Source: Botryosphaeria dothidea
Taxonomy: Eukaryota > Ascomycota > Dothideomycetes > Botryosphaeriales > Botryosphaeriaceae
Direction of reading: 5' to 3'
Assembly (NCBI GenBank): GCA_011503125.2
Contig: WWBZ02000001.1
Span: 4,650,001 to 4,714,000 of the forward strand
DNA length: 64,000 nucleotides
Part shown: positions 32,589 to 46,319 of the stretch, one piece after another
Numbering within the stretch: the first letter of the stretch is position 1
How the letters are laid out: each line of letters starts with the position of its first letter
Notes under the pieces: model-generated
What the model was told of the DNA's origin: nothing
Databases searched by the model: none
The model's input: only the letters and a program-made list of their open reading frames with translations
Translations under genes and position numbers: made by a program

Positions 32589-34847
32589 ATGGATCGCGAA
32601 AGCACATACGCCCTCAGTCTGTTCGGCACTGAACGCAACGAGAATGAGGACAGCAACTCTCAAATCCAACAGCTGTTGGTGGACTTCGTCCTCGACTTCC
32701 ACATCGACAACGTCTTCATCTACAGGTACGATTGGCCCGATTTCGCGCAGTAGAAACTGCTAATGTTTCTCCAGAGATCAAATACGAGAGAACGTATTGA
32801 TTAAGCAATACTATTGTGACATCGATATCGCGCACTTGATCTCGTACAATGAGGAGCTGGCACACAAGCTGACCACAGCCCCCGCTGACATCATTCCCCT
32901 TTTCGAAGGCGCCCTGAAGACCTGCACGCAGCGCATCGTATATCCCTCGCAAAAGAACATCGGGCTCCCGCAGCACCAACTCCTTCTCCACTCCTCTGCC
33001 TCTCAGATCTCGATCCGCGACCTCAACGCCACGAACGTCTCCCACCTCGTCAGAATACCAGGCATTGTTATTGGCGCATCGACGCTTACTTCAAAAGCTA
33101 CGGCACTCCAAATACAATGCCGCAACTGCCAGCACTCTCAAACGATGCCGGTGACCAGTGGCTTTGCAGGCGTTTCGCTGCCGCGAACCTGTGGCAGGCA
33201 AAGGACTGAAGGAGATACCGTGGACAGATGTCCGCTGGATCCGTACTTCGTCGTTCATGAGAAGTGCCAGTTCATCGATCAGCAGGTGTTGAAGTTGCAG
33301 GAAGCGCCAGACCAAGTGCCGGTCGGAGAGCTGCCGCGCCACATTTTGATTTCTGCAGATCGCTACCTGTGCAACAGGGTCGTGCCTGGTTCGCGATGCA
33401 CTGTGATGGGCGTTTTCTCAATCTACCAGAGCAAGGGTGGTAAGGGAAACACTGCGGTTGCCATACGCAATCCCTACCTTCGTGCGGTTGGAATACAGTC
33501 GGATGTTGATCACACCATGAAGGGCAATGCCGCATTTACGGAAGAGGAAGAGCAGGAGTTCCTCGAGATGAGCAGGAGACCCGATATCTACGAACTTCTG
33601 GCCAGCTGCATTGCGCCCTCGATCTACGGAAACGTTGATATCAAGAAGGCAATTGCTTGTCTTTTGTTCGGTGGTTCAAAGAAGATCCTGCCCGACGGGA
33701 TGAAGCTGAGAGGAGACATCAACGTCCTTCTTCTCGGTGACCCCGGTACCGCCAAGTCCCAGCTTCTGAAGTTCGTCGAAAAGGTTGCACCCATTGCCAT
33801 CTACACATCTGGCAAGGGTTCTTCCGCAGCCGGTCTGACGGCTTCCGTCCAGCGTGACCACACCACGCGCGAATTCTACCTGGAAGGCGGTGCCATGGTT
33901 CTTGCGGATGGCGGGGTGGTCTGTATCGACGAGTTTGACAAGATGCGCGACGAGGACCGTGTGGCGATTCACGAAGCTATGGAGCAGCAGACGATTTCCA
34001 TTGCGAAGGCCGGTATTACCACAATCTTGAACGCCAGAACTTCTGTCCTCGCGGCTGCCAACCCCATCTTTGGACGCTACGATGATTTGAAGACGCCCGG
34101 TGAGAACATCGACTTCCAGACCACTATCTTGTCTCGTTTCGATATGATTTTCATAGTCAGAGATGAGCACGAGCGCGGTCGTGACGAGAGGATAGCGAAG
34201 CACGTTATGGGCATACATATGGGTGGTCGCGGCCTGGAGGAGCAAGTGCAGGCTGAGATCCCGGTAGAGAAGATGAAGCGCTACATCAGCTATTGCAAGC
34301 AGTAAGTCCCGTCTCACCTATCTTCAGTGGAACTTGAAGCTAATATACTCCCAGAAAATGCGCTCCTCGTCTATCCGCCGAGGCAGCTGAAAAGTTGTCC
34401 TCGCACTTCGTCAGCATTCGTCGCCAAGTTCACGCAGCAGAAATGACTGCCAATGCTCGCTCATCTATCCCGATCACTGTCCGCCAACTTGAAGCCATTG
34501 TTCGTATCACGGAGTCTCTGGCAAAAATGACGCTGTCGCCAATTGCAACCGAAGCGCATGTTGACGAGGCCATTCGTCTCTTCCTTGCCAGTACCATGGA
34601 TGCCGTCACTCAGGGTGAAAGCCAGGGAAGCCGAGAGCTCATGGAAGAAGTCAACAAGGTCGAGGAGGAGCTCCGGAGGCGTCTTCCCATTGGCTGGACC
34701 ACCAGCTTGGCAACGCTCAAGAGAGAGTTCGTGGATGCAAAGGGTTACAGCGAGCAGGCTCTAAACAGGGCCCTGGTTGTCATGCAACGGAGAGAGACGG
34801 TACAAATCCGACACGGTGGGGCTCAGGTCCACAGGAGCGGTGTCTGA
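32589..34847 (+). CDS. MCM5: MCM5, replicative helicase subunit
   Basis: Subunit of the MCM2-7 hexamer that unwinds origins and forks. Exons 32,589-32,725, 32,775-34,301 and 34,355-34,847 (introns 49 and 53 nt) total 719 codons, giving 718 aa, the normal length. The N-terminal zinc-binding region carries Cys-x2-Cys at about residue 161 with later Cys partners. The AAA+ core has Walker A Gly-Asp-Pro-Gly-Thr-Ala-Lys-Ser at about 367, Walker B Cys-Ile-Asp-Glu-Phe-Asp-Lys-Met at about 428 and the arginine finger Ser-Arg-Phe-Asp at about 499. The last exon supplies the C-terminal AAA+ lid after the Tyr-Cys-Lys-Gln junction. The start at 32,589 matches the conserved Met-Asp-Arg beginning. Three MCB boxes upstream suggest G1/S transcription. 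Confidence 0.97.
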
Positions 34848-36699
34848 TGAAAGCGATCCAATTTGTCGGTTCTGTTATGCGGTGGGTACTATTTTTGCCC
34901 GGGAATGAGGCGTTCTTTGCATTCTATCTAGGCAATCGGAATTGGGTAGGGCATCGGTGACGGCTCGATTGAGAATACCACGTCTGCTTTGATAGAAATG
35001 ATAGCTTGTCGTCCAGCCAAAGGCTGTGCATAAACAAAAAAAATTTTCATGGACACGTCATTAGCATACGTTGATTTCTCACAGCGCATATGCCGAAGGT
35101 TAAGCTTCGATCAGCAACGGTACTTCGGGGCTCAGGGTATGTACGTATACCCACCTTTTGGTCGGTGCGTTCTTGAGGCTCAATACCAGGTGTACGGAGT
35201 GGCCCCATCCCTGTGGCGTCACCTGCAGGAATTGGGTTGACAGAGCACTTGCAGTTGATTGACAAATGCGGCTCTAGCTCGCAAGGTAATACTTCAAAGA
35301 AATTCAAAATTACTACTGCTTAGACATGAAGACACAACTTGTTTTCATCCGGACATGCTTTCCGATTCTCCACGTGCTTCGTTGTTGCAATGCTGCCTGA
35401 GTCGTGGGCGGCCTATAATAGCGCGGGTAATCCGACGGGCCAAGCTGATTGGCGTCTAGTGCTGAATGTTTGCGTTGAGTGTTGAACTGGCACACAGTCA
35501 CCGCCTTCGCATCACAGCTCATCTCATGCAAGATGCAGGCCCACTCAACACGAAATGCTTTCCAACCGACGGGGGTGTTGTTAAAATTCTGTTCGAAATC
35601 CAGTCGAGGCGCGGCTCTGGCAGGGAAGGCCATCGCAGTATGTGCGCCTGAGGCGTTGGGCGCGACGCAGGTTGAGCACCGGCGGCAACAGCAGGGACAC
35701 CTGGGCTTGCGCCCATGGGGGCAGCTCGGACCGAAATTGGTCGCGCAGCTCTGCCCCGCATTTATGGCCGCTTGGGCAAGGTGGAGACACTGGAGAGGAG
35801 CTCCACGGTCCGGCATACTCAGCATCTTGATCTGCAGCAGCGGTTAACTGCGTCATGTCACCTGGCGGAGCCCGTCAGCTGCACCCATCGCGAGTCTCCC
35901 GATGGCGGTGATGAAGGCGGAATGCCTGCTGGGTCCGGCCTGCTGGGAAGCGCGTTGAATATAGTTTTCCTCCAGGCATGCAGGCAGCCAAGGACGTCAG
36001 CGTCCGGAGAGCCGCACGGAGCGCTAGGCGGGGAGAGCTTGACGCCAGGCCGGGGCACCAGCTCACAAGCTGGCGAGACTCCACCTTCGCGCCACGACAC
36101 AGCGAACGCGGTGAGTGGCGGCGCGTCTTCGAGAGTAGCATGGCGGCGTTGCCCGCGATGGTGCAGTGCAAGCCGGAGCAAATGCAGGCTTATGTAGACA
36201 GGGCGCGGCACAGTCGGGCGTGTGACCCAGCGCCGCCGCGTCGGCAGAGTAAATAGGGCACAGGCCTCCTCGTTCGATGCTGTGACGTTGTTGCTGCGAT
36301 CTATGTAAGCGACCTAAGTCCCCAGCCTCCAATCTCCAGACTGCCACCCCCACACTGCAGCAATCCCATCTCCGAGCTGCTTCGTCTGCCCTCGCCATCC
36401 CCTCCAATCCCTCCAATCCCTCTGTTCCCGACGCTTCAGCTCGCCCGCGCAGACACGGCCAGACTCCAGCGCAGCTGCGACTTCAATTGCCCGTTGTCGC
36501 ACAGAGACACGAGGTGCTGCCCGGGAACATAGCTTTCTCCGCGCATTCCACCCTCAGACACGCCGTCAGCTTGTCGACTTCCCAATCCATCAGCGCTAAC
36601 AACTTCGCGCTCGATTTTCCCAATTGACCCTGCAGCTCGCTCCGAAGCTCATCAATTTCCCCGCTCCGCTCAACCTTTTTTGCATCCACCACCAGCACA
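34848..36699. other. 1.85-kb intergenic region, no supported gene
   Basis: This includes the MCM5 3' flank and the glycogen synthase promoter and leader. The GC-rich middle (35.4-36.5 kb) yields overlapping random frames on both strands. A short imperfect tandem CCCTCCAAT repeat occurs at about 36,395-36,422, and the final 200 bp form a pyrimidine-rich leader. Confidence 0.5.
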
Positions 36700-38987
36700 A
36701 TGGGCGAAACACGAGACGTCACTAACCACGTCCTTTTCGAGGTCGCAACTGAGGTTGCTAATCGAGGTAAGGAACAACGGCTTCGGCTGCTCGCATTGGC
36801 TCGGCTGACACCTTTCCAGTGGGCGGTATCTACTCAGTCCTCAAGTCCAAGGCCCAGGTGACCACCGCAGAATATGGCGCTGCCTACACTCTCCTCGGTC
36901 CGCTCAACCGCGCTTCTGCGCAGGTCGAGGTCGAAGAGCTGGAGCCCAAAGATCCCGCCCTCGCTCGGACGATAAAGAACATGAATGACCGTGGCATCGT
37001 CACCCTCTATGGCCGCTGGCTGATCGATGGCGCGCCCAGAGTCCTGCTCTTTGACACTGGAACCGGTTATCAGTTCCTTGATGAGTGGAAGGGCGATTTA
37101 TGGTCAGTCGCTGGTATTCCTTCGCCACCGGGCGATCATGAGACCAACGAGGCCATTGTTTTTGGATACCTCATCGCGTGGTTCCTGGGAGAGGTAGATT
37201 TATCGATCGATCTGGAGAGATATCACGCTAACAGCCATGTAGTATGTCTTCCATGAGAAGAAGCGCGCGGTCGTTGCGCAGTTCCACGAGTGGCTTGCCG
37301 GGGTCGCCCTCCCCCTCTGTAAGAAGAGACGTATCGATGTCACGACCATCTTCACCACGCACGCTACTCTGCTCGGCCGCTATCTTTGCGCCGGCTCCGT
37401 CGATTTCTACAACAACCTCCAATATTTCGACGTGGATGCTGAGGCAGGAAAGCGCGGTATCTACCACAGATATTGCATTGAGAGAGGCGCGGCCCACTCG
37501 GCAGATGTCTTCACGACGGTCTCACATATTACCGCTTACGAGAGCGAGCATCTTTTGAAGCGTAAGCCGGATGGTGTTCTGCCGAACGGCCTCAACGTCA
37601 AGAAGTTCTCTGCTACGCATGAGTTTCAGAACTTGCACCAGCAAGCCAAGCTGAAGATTAATGACTTTGTCCGCGGTCACTTCTATGGTCACAACGACTT
37701 CGACCCGGAGAACACACTTTTCTTCTTTACTGCTGGCCGGTACGAGTACCGGAATAAGGGCGTGGATATGTTCATTGAGTCGTTGGCCCGTCTGAACCAC
37801 CGCATGAAGAGCACAAATTCCCCGATAACCGTGGTGGCGTTTATCATCATGCCAGCGCAGACGCAGTCTTTAACGGTAGAAGCTCTGAAGGGTCAAGCAG
37901 TCATCAAGTCCCTGCATGACACGATTGACGTGATTTCGAAGAACGTCGGGAAGAAGTTATTCGAGAGATCACTTGCATGGCATGAGGGTATGGAGCTCCC
38001 GGAGGACAAGGAGCTCATCTCGCCAACAGACAAGATCATGCTGCGTCGGCGACTCTTTGCCATGAAGCGGCACACTCTTCCCCCGATTGTTACGCACAAT
38101 ATGGTCAACGATAACGATGACCCGATCCTGAACCAGATTCGCCGGTGTCAGCTCTTTAACCATCCGACTGACAGGGTCAAGGTTGTATTCCATCCTGAAT
38201 TCTTGAACTCTGCCAACCCAGTCCTTCCCCTGGATTATGATGACTTCGTCCGCGGCACTCACCTTGGAGTTTTCTCATCTTACTACGAGCCGTGGGGGTA
38301 CACTCCTGCGGAATGTACCGTCATGGGCGTTCCTAGTATCACGACGAACTTGTCCGGCTTCGGTTGTTACATGGAGGAGCTGATCGAGAACGCCTCGGAC
38401 TACGGTATCTACATCGTCGATAGGCGGATGAAGGGAGTCGATGATTCGGTCAACCAACTTTCGGACTACATGTTCGAGTTCACCAAGAAGAGCAAGCGTC
38501 AACGTATCAACCAGCGTAACCGAACAGAGAGGTTGAGCGATTTGCTTGACTGGAAGAGGATGGGCATGGAATACGTCAAGGCCCGTCAGTTGGCTCTGCG
38601 GAGAGGTAAGTTAATAGGAACGGTACTTCACGAAAGAAAGATACTAACGCTCATTAGCCTATCCCGATGCTTTCGACGGTGGTGAGGAGCCTGATTTCTT
38701 CGGTAACGCTGAAGTCAAGATCTCGCGCCCACTCTCAGAGCCCGGGTCTCCTAGGGATCGTTCGGGTATGATGACGCCGGGTGATTTTGCTTCGCTGCAA
38801 GAGGGCCGTGAGGGACTTAGCACGGAGGATTACATCGCGTGGAGGCTACCGTAAGTCAACCATTTCATCTTGGAGAAGCAACGCTAACTGAAGGGATAGT
38901 GAGGAGGAAGAACCCGAGGACTACCCATTCCCTCTGACATTGAAGACAAAGAAGCTGTCAGACTCTCCCGCGCTCAACGGCTCATAA
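36700..38987 (+). CDS. GSY1: Glycogen [starch] synthase (GT3)
   Basis: Transfers glucose from UDP-glucose to growing glycogen in the cytosol. Five exons (36,700-36,766; 36,820-37,193; 37,243-38,605; 38,658-38,850; 38,900-38,987) with introns of 49-53 nt give 695 codons (694 aa), the usual fungal length. The first junction rebuilds Val-Gly-Gly-Ile-Tyr-Ser-Val, the N-terminal nucleotide-sugar binding loop. The second rebuilds Tyr-Val-Phe-His-Glu-Lys. The catalytic C-domain has Glu-Pro-Trp-Gly-Tyr-Thr-Pro-Ala-Glu (the E-x7-E motif of GT3). The Arg-rich cluster around the Lys-Arg-Gln-Arg segment resembles the glucose-6-phosphate regulatory helix. The C-terminal tail has Ser-Glu-Pro-Gly-Ser-Pro and Met-Thr-Pro sites like those phosphorylated in yeast Gsy2, suggesting inhibition by phosphorylation. 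Confidence 0.97.
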
Positions 38988-41429
38988 CAAATTACCGTGA
39001 GCGCGCGAGCCGCCTGTTGAAGAAAGCGTCCACGCGACCCGAACCGACCCGTTTTCCCCACCGATCAACAGGTAGTAGTGGGGCTTTTCGGACTTGTTTT
39101 CTCTGGCGTCAAAACAGTGGCAGCTGTACATGCATTGTTTCCCACACGTTTCTGTACTCTAGGTTCGATCGTTTATTTCCCGAATTATTATCATGCAGAG
39201 AGTCTAGGCCCTTTTTCCATGAGCTTCCGCCCGCATAGCTCTACTGGCGGTATCAGCGGCACAAATTCTTTGGGGTAGAAACGCCGTGGCGATGATTGTA
39301 ATCAAATTGGTCCAATCGCAGTATCAGGATTTCGGTGTTGAGAGGGTCCACATGTGGGAACCCACACCTCCTTCTCCTTTCCCCCGCAAAACAGGCCACG
39401 CCACATGAAATCGTTCGCATGCAGTCGTGCACCTGTTTCTTGGCTGCTTATCGTCAGCCTCCTACGCATTGATGCAGCCGATTCAAGCGCCATTAATAGC
39501 GACATGGGTGCGTGGCCGCCTTTTTATGCGATCAGAGGTCTTGTGAGCGCACGCCCGACAGCTTGGGGTTAAGAGTTAACGATTCGTGTGCATGCGGAAA
39601 GGTATGGGTATTGAGAGCCTTTTTCCCCATGAGGCCCTGAAACATATGAGATGGTAGGCATAAGGCCCGATTCGTGCGGAGCTTTGTGCGGACTTTCCCG
39701 CCAAGACGCACGCGCATGTAGATGCGAGGTGGGCGCAGATGGTGAAAGGGATGGCCATGCATATCGAGGCGTCCTGCGCGGTACCTACCATCGGTGATAC
39801 GGGGCGTTCAACTAATCCGATCGGTATCCCAACAGTCGGAGCAAACGACCGGAGGAAAAAATAGCCATCACGCTTGCAGAGTTGAAGCGCTGTCCAAATG
39901 TAAAGCTGCAAGCCGAACAGGAGCGTCACTATCCGGAGGCTTAAGTCAACACCGTGTGGTTGATTCATTTGTTGCAATATTTCGTAGATCGCGGATGCAC
40001 CTGCCAGGAAGGTCTATCGGAGCCGACGGTCGCCCGCTTGCCGCCCCACCGTAGCCGAGCAAGAGTGCTGCTCAGCACAAGGGATGGTACATAGGCCACG
40101 ATGAGATCAGGCCGATGATGATTAACGAACAGGAATGAAAACTTAAATCTCGTTTCAAGAGCGCGAGCACTTTTTTTTCCCTTTGTCGATCTCGCGCACG
40201 GCGCGCTGATGAGATGGCGCAAACACATGCGACACGCAGAGCTTGTGGCCTGGTAACCGGGAGGGGAGGGCGCCATGTGCGCAATTCTTCACTGCTGTGG
40301 CGCTGGTTCCCGAAAAGGGCTAAATGATGGGCATTCCTGACCTTGGCCGCAGCCCGGGGAATGACGACGATGGGCCGCGGCACGGCGTACTGCAATCTGC
40401 CTACGGCCGCGACTGCACCCTGTTGGGAAGCCCACGACTCGCCCGGGCGTGCTCCGACAGCGGCTGCGGTGTGGCCTGCTGCTGGACGGGGCGTGGTGTG
40501 AGAGATCAGTTGCTTTTTGAAAGATGATGCCAGCGCAGCTGCGGATGGGGCTGGGCCGCTGCTCCCGCTGTGGAGAGGAGAAGGAGGCACCGAGGGTCGA
40601 AACAACGGGGCGCAGCTTGTCGAACGTGGGCGGCGCTTCGTTTAATCAAGATCGCATACAAAATACAATCAAAGCAATTGCCCGGGCGCAAGTACAGACA
40701 CGGCGAGACTCTAAACACCTACATCTAGCTAAACGCTTGCCTCAGCTCCTATTAGCAGAATTAACTGATAAGTTGCATTACAGTGAAGCGGCGCTGAGTT
40801 GTGCCCGACGTGGTGGCTCTTGGCGGCAGTTTCCATTTCCCGTTTTCCTCGAGCCCTGCGTCCAGCCGCGCTCGGTGCACCCACCGCCCTTGAGTCCCGA
40901 CCATTATCTCAGTATTTCTCGACCCGCGCTGACCTGGAGAGTCCCGACCACTCAGCTTCCCGCGCCCGCTCCTAGTACCTATTATTCCACACCGTCTCCA
41001 TGTCCGCCGCCGGATCTGCCTAATGACCGCCATCCGCTGGCCAGTCCGCCGCGCCTGTTCCGCGCCCTTCCAGCTCCTTTCCACGAGTACAACAACCAAC
41101 ACTGCCACCCAAACCACCTACTTCTGACCGTCGCCATGATTGGTTGTCTGTGACAAGCCTTTCCCGCGGCGCCGTCGAATCTTCGCGCTGTTCTTCCGCC
41201 CGGTCAGCCGTTGTCGACCTGAACATCCTAAAATCCCGGCCTCCGCTTCCGCCCTTCTGAACCAGCTCCCGTCCATCTTTTTCTTTCAGCGGGGTCCCGC
41301 CCGCTCCCCGCAACCCGCGAGGCCTCTCCGGCCCAGCACAAAGAACGAAACCGCTTCGTCGATCGCGTTCCAGTTTTCGAGCAAGCACCCAGCGACGCAT
41401 CGCCACCGACGCGTGCGCCCCTTCTCACC
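38988..41429. other. 2.4-kb intergenic region, no supported gene
   Basis: This is the 3' flank of glycogen synthase and a long upstream region of the TRK gene. Random overlapping frames occur, for example 40,072-40,605 (-) and 40,524-41,153 (+), without motifs. The last about 400 bp are pyrimidine-rich and probably form a long 5' leader of the transporter mRNA. Confidence 0.5.
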
Positions 41430-44142
41430 ATGTTTACCCCTTTGATGGAGATGGGCGCATGGGTGCGCAATCACCTTCCCGCCAGGCCGACGAGCTTTCG
41501 CCCTCGCAGGCCGCACTTTAACTTCATTACACTTCACTGTGAGTACAATTGACGCGGGAGGCCGTGTACAGTCTGCGCCGAGGACTAACGGCCGCGTAGA
41601 CCTATATCTTATCCTCCTCACCATACTTGGTTCCATTCTTGTATTTCCGGCCGGAGGTCTGTCGTACATCGATGCGCTCTTCTTCGCCAGCGGGGCCGCT
41701 ACCCAAAGCGGCTTGAATACGGTCGACGTCAACAAGCTCTACCTGTACCAGCAGGTCGTGCTCATGCTCATCGCGTGCGTCTGCAACCCGATCTTCATAA
41801 ACACCTTCGTCGTGTTCGTGCGCCTATACTGGTTTGAGAAGCGTTTTCAGGGTCTGGTCGCAGAAGCGCGCAACCGCAATCGCACTCGATCGAGGACAAG
41901 GAGCGAGGGAAAGACGGATCGAGACTTGGGCAGGGAAGAAATGGGCGTCAATGGTCGGGCAATCACTGTCGTGCGCGATCAAGATGGTCAGGCACAAGGT
42001 GCACCTTGCAACGTCGACGGTGAAATCGAGGAGGAGAAGGAGCCGCGGTCTCCGCGCGCGTCAGCACCTGGTTCATCGACAGGCTCGGACGAGAATGAGG
42101 ACACGCTCGACGAAATGAGCAAATCCGCAACAATAATAGGAGCCGCCTCGACTGCAGAGCAAAGCGATTTCATCCAGCCATTTCATAGGGACATTACCTT
42201 CGCTGATGACGTCAAGCCGCCCCCACGTCGCACGAGCACTGCCAACGAAGAACGTCTACCCGTACGACGTCCTGCCGAGCAACACATTGCCTTTGTGGAG
42301 AACCAACGGAGGCCTAAAGCCAAGGGGCGGCTGCGCATTCCTGGCCCTAGGGAGTTTGACCGGGGTGACAAGCCGCAACAGCTGGAGGAGGAGGAAGGCG
42401 GTGTGCACCTGGCACGAGAACTCACCAACGAGTCTAGCTTGCGGGGTCGTGAGGAGGCGAACCAGCCGGCAGATACCGTCGATCCGGGGAACATGAACGG
42501 CGATGATCATACTTTCAAGAGACATGTTTCCTTCGATGAACACGTGGCGGGCGTGGGTGGAAAGCTCAAGGCAGGGCTCGGCAATGTGAAGCGCAGATTT
42601 ACTTTGCACGAGGATCATGACAACAACGATTCCGCGTTACGCCGCCGAGCAAGCACTTTCAGGAGTTTCGTCACCGCACGTAGCCGGGAACGCGAGCAGG
42701 ATCCCACGCCTTACCTCAGCTGGACGCCAACTATAGGACGCAACTCGGCTTTCGTGGATTTGACGGAGGAACAGAGAGAGGAACTCGGTGGAATTGAATA
42801 CCGAGCACTGAAAACTTTGGCTTTCGTCTTGGTGTTCTACTTCGTCGGGTTCCATCTGCTTGGCATGATCTGCCTACTGCCCTGGATTGTGCGGTCGAGA
42901 TACGTCGGAGAAGTCCTTAGGCCAGATGGCATTAATGCTGTCTGGTGGGGGTTCTTCACACCTGCCTCGATGTTCAACGATCTTGGATTCACACTTACGC
43001 CTGATTCTATGATCTCGTTCCAGAAAGCGGTCTTCCCCATGCTGCTGGGCAGTTTCCTCATCATCATCGGCAATACCGGATTCCCATGCATGCTGCGATT
43101 CGTCATCTGGCTTTCCGAGAAGATGGTTCCGTATGGTAGCGGTGTCTGGGAGGAACTGAGATTCCTTCTCGACCATCCCAGACGTTGTTTTACTCTTCTT
43201 TTCCCGAGCAAAGCTACCTGGTGGCTTTTCTGGGTTTTGGTGCTTCTCAACGGCATTGATCTGATCTTTTTCGTCATCCTTGACATCAATGACGACACCG
43301 TCCTTTCCCTCACCCCTGGTTACCGGGTTCTCGTTGGACTTTTCCAAGCCGCCAGTACGCGCACGGCAGGATTTGCCGCTGTAAACATTGCGGACCTCCA
43401 CCCGGCTGTTCAGGTGTCCTATCTGATCATGATGTACATTTCCGTCTTTCCCATCGCCATTTCGATGCGTAGGACGAATGTGTACGAGGAGAAGTCACTG
43501 GGCATCTGGGCCGAGAGCGCGGTTCCCGACGAGGGCGAGCAAAGCTATGTCGGCACTCATTTGCGCCGCCAGCTCTCATTCGATTTATGGTACATTTTCT
43601 TGGGCTTTTTCTTCATCGCCATCATCGAGGGCTCGCGCCTGGAGAACACCAACGATTACTCCTTCACTCTCTTCTCTGTCCTCTTCGAGATTGTTTCCGC
43701 TTACGGTACCGTTGGTCTGTCGCTGGGCTACCCAACCATCAACGCCTCGTTCTCCGCAGAGTTCAAGACCCTGTCCAAGCTCATCATCATCGCCATGCAG
43801 ATTCGTGGACGCCACAGAGGTCTCCCGTACGCACTTGACCGCGCCATCCTGCTTCCTTCGGAAACGCTTCACAAGAAGGAGGACGAGGACGCTGCTAGAC
43901 GGGCTGCGGCCAGGCGCAACAGCAACCTCAGCGACATGGAGCGCGCAGAGGCGACCGGTGTCTTGGGCCAACGACCGCCCACTTTCAGGAGGGGCAGCGT
44001 CGCAACGGCCAGGGACGAGGAGGGACCTACGGCTACTCAGTGGTTGAGCAACCAGAGAAGGAGCACGACCGCGGCTGGTGGTCTTACGAAGCTCTTGAGT
44101 GGCGCGCTGTCGGCGGGGCCGACGGTACAAAAGAGGGAGTAA
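41430..44142 (+). CDS. TRK1: TRK-type potassium transporter
   Basis: High-affinity K+ uptake at the plasma membrane. Exon 1 is 41,430-41,538 and exon 2 is 41,600-44,142, with a 61-nt intron; the sum is 884 codons (883 aa). The splice rebuilds the conserved Phe-Asn-Phe-Ile-Thr-Leu-His-Tyr start of the first membrane segment, so the true start is 41,430 rather than the start of the open frame at 41,539. Four pore loops with the filter Gly are visible: Gln-Ser-Gly-Leu-Asn-Thr, Asn-Asp-Leu-Gly-Phe-Thr, Thr-Ala-Gly-Phe-Ala-Ala and Gly-Thr-Val-Gly-Leu-Ser. Between the first and second MPM units lies a hydrophilic cytoplasmic loop of about 300 residues, typical of fungal TRK. The C-terminus is a cytosolic Arg/Ser/Thr-rich tail. 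Confidence 0.96.
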
Positions 44143-46319
44143 ACAGGGAGTTGGTACTTGGACTTATATCACATGTGGAAGACGCATCGCCTCGTCCTCT
44201 TGTTGTTTTGATCATCTTTTCGTCTTACTTGCGCTGGGAGTTAGAGCACGGGCACACAAAGACATAGAACTCCGAGGGTGGATGACTTTGGATTATATTG
44301 TTTTCTCGGTTGGCTAGGGCTTCACTTTTGGCACATCGGATTCTTGAGCAAGGCGTTTCGTTTTTGTCGAGTTGATGGTATCCTCCTCGACACTTAGGTT
44401 CAGTACATGTGCTTCAATTTCACCTTATGGCGGATGAGATGCTTTTAGTCTTCTTCACGATCGCGCATGATTATTAGAACCCTTTCTTTACTTTTTTTAT
44501 GCTATCCGGAGAATCCAAAAGGGACGAATTTCTTTCCATCCGCGTTTTCTTATGTCATACTTCAGCGCTCCTGCTTTTCTGCCTTGTCCCATCAATTTGG
44601 GTTTCCAGAGACATTTTGTTTCTGTTTCCTGAAAAGAAGATTCAAGTTTAGAGCCCACCTCTCGGTGACGGGTCTTTTTGCCTTATTACTTGGACCTGAG
44701 ATTTCCAGGTTCCCGAACGATCTGCATTTCCTGGGGAGGAGACCAGGCGGAGAGGAATGAAAGCGAGGGTAGAAAACGGCTTGGTGATGTGCACCATTGG
44801 CGTCGTGTCAGCATCGGTCAGCCTTACGAGCAAGAGCAGCATTTCCTAGCATGTTTAGGTGATACTACACAATCACCTCAGTATTCAGAGGGACTCGCCA
44901 ACGTCTGCCTGTCATGCTGGCTGGCCTTGTGGAGTCCAATCTGGAGGCTCAAAGGGGTTCGCGCCGTTTATCCTGGTGCGCCTCGTAAGGCTGACTGGCT
45001 AGGCCGGCAGTGCGCTCGGTGGGATGCGGATGGCGTTGATGACGATTGCCTTGGGCTGAGAGGACAAGAGGCAGGGTAGGGGATCCCAGGATGGGTTCGG
45101 AATGTTCAGTATTGCTGCGAAATAGAAGATATAGCGCATGGGTAGCTGAAGCACTCCCACGGGTTTTGAAATACGAAGAAATTTGCAGCATCGATTTTCA
45201 TGGAGAGCTTCAATGCCTCATAACAGAGCCATCTGCTGCAAAGCTGATTGTATTCGTTTATGATCCGTGCATGGACTTGTTCTGGCTGGGCTCTTTCTGC
45301 GTGACAAGCGAAAGCGTCCCTTGATCGGGGGCCTGGGTGGATGTGCGTAGGGATGCTGAGTCATGAATTTGATGCCAGCTTTGCGCTTTCAGGCAGGCAG
45401 TTCACGAACGGCAGCAGTTCGGCTATGCATATATAGATGGTTAGGGGTGGCCTCGGTACCAGAGCTGCGGCTTGCGCGTTGCATCTTATAGATGACGAAT
45501 GGCGTGTACGTCATCGAAACGACGGGCGTGGCGCGAACGGTTTGGAGTAATGTTTGATGGTGAGGAAAAGAGTGAGGCAGAGAGAAGGCACAGCAGATGT
45601 GGAACGAGGGCCAACTTCCCGACAAGGGTCTGACCGCGCGCCGAACGTGCCAGACCAAAACGCCAAAGTGCGGCTGACGGATGCGCCACAGCGGCGTGCG
45701 TCCGAAATAGTTCACTCCTCACTGCGAGGAAAAAGCGGTCCACCCCCGGGCAGAACACGATGTAGCCAGTGATGGGGCTTACGGCGCAAGGGCAGTGGGG
45801 TGTGCAAGCCGAGCGCCCTAGCCCCCGACATCCAGAACCCCCAGAAAATACGGCCGCGCTGCTAGCTGGTCACTGTGGGCCCCGGGTAGCTTGCCGGAGC
45901 GACTGCTGTCTTACGTGCCTGTTCTCCTTCCGCCTACCCTGACCTCCCGTCTTCTTTCTTCTCCTGCCCTTTGCTTCCTGCAGCTAGGCTGCCGTCATAC
46001 ATACTCCTCACTCGTTACTCTGCTGGAGCCTGCGTTGTCTTCATTCATAGCTCTTCTTTCCTTAAATCGGGTCCTTGCCGCCGCCGCCGCAACCTGTCTA
46101 ACCGCCGTCCCTGGAGACATGCTGAATGCTCTGCGGCGTAGCTAATCGCCCCCATTTTTACCGTGCCTCCCTTCTCACACTCGAACGCCTCCGTCTACGC
46201 CGTCGTTATCGCTTCCCCGTCCATTGCGCTCGCCCTCTGCCGTCCACGAAATTTATCCCACATCGCCGCGCCACGTCAACTCGCCCACCGAACCGTACCA
46301 TCCACACGACCAAACGACA
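44143..46319. other. 2.2-kb intergenic region, no supported gene
   Basis: This is the 3' flank of TRK and the promoter and leader of the glycosyltransferase-like gene. A pyrimidine-rich leader with a run of GCC triplets (about 46,077-46,089) precedes the start. No open frame shows a family motif. Confidence 0.5.

Noticed and set aside
35313..36256. Several overlapping frames of 80-170 codons upstream of glycogen synthase
   Set aside because: They occur in many frames on both strands of a GC-rich stretch with no motifs or conserved splice pattern.
41539..41599. Open frame start at 41,539 as the TRK N-terminus
   Set aside because: It lies inside a 61-nt intron. Splicing from 41,538 to 41,600 restores the conserved Phe-Ile-Thr-Leu-His-Tyr beginning from the ATG at 41,430.
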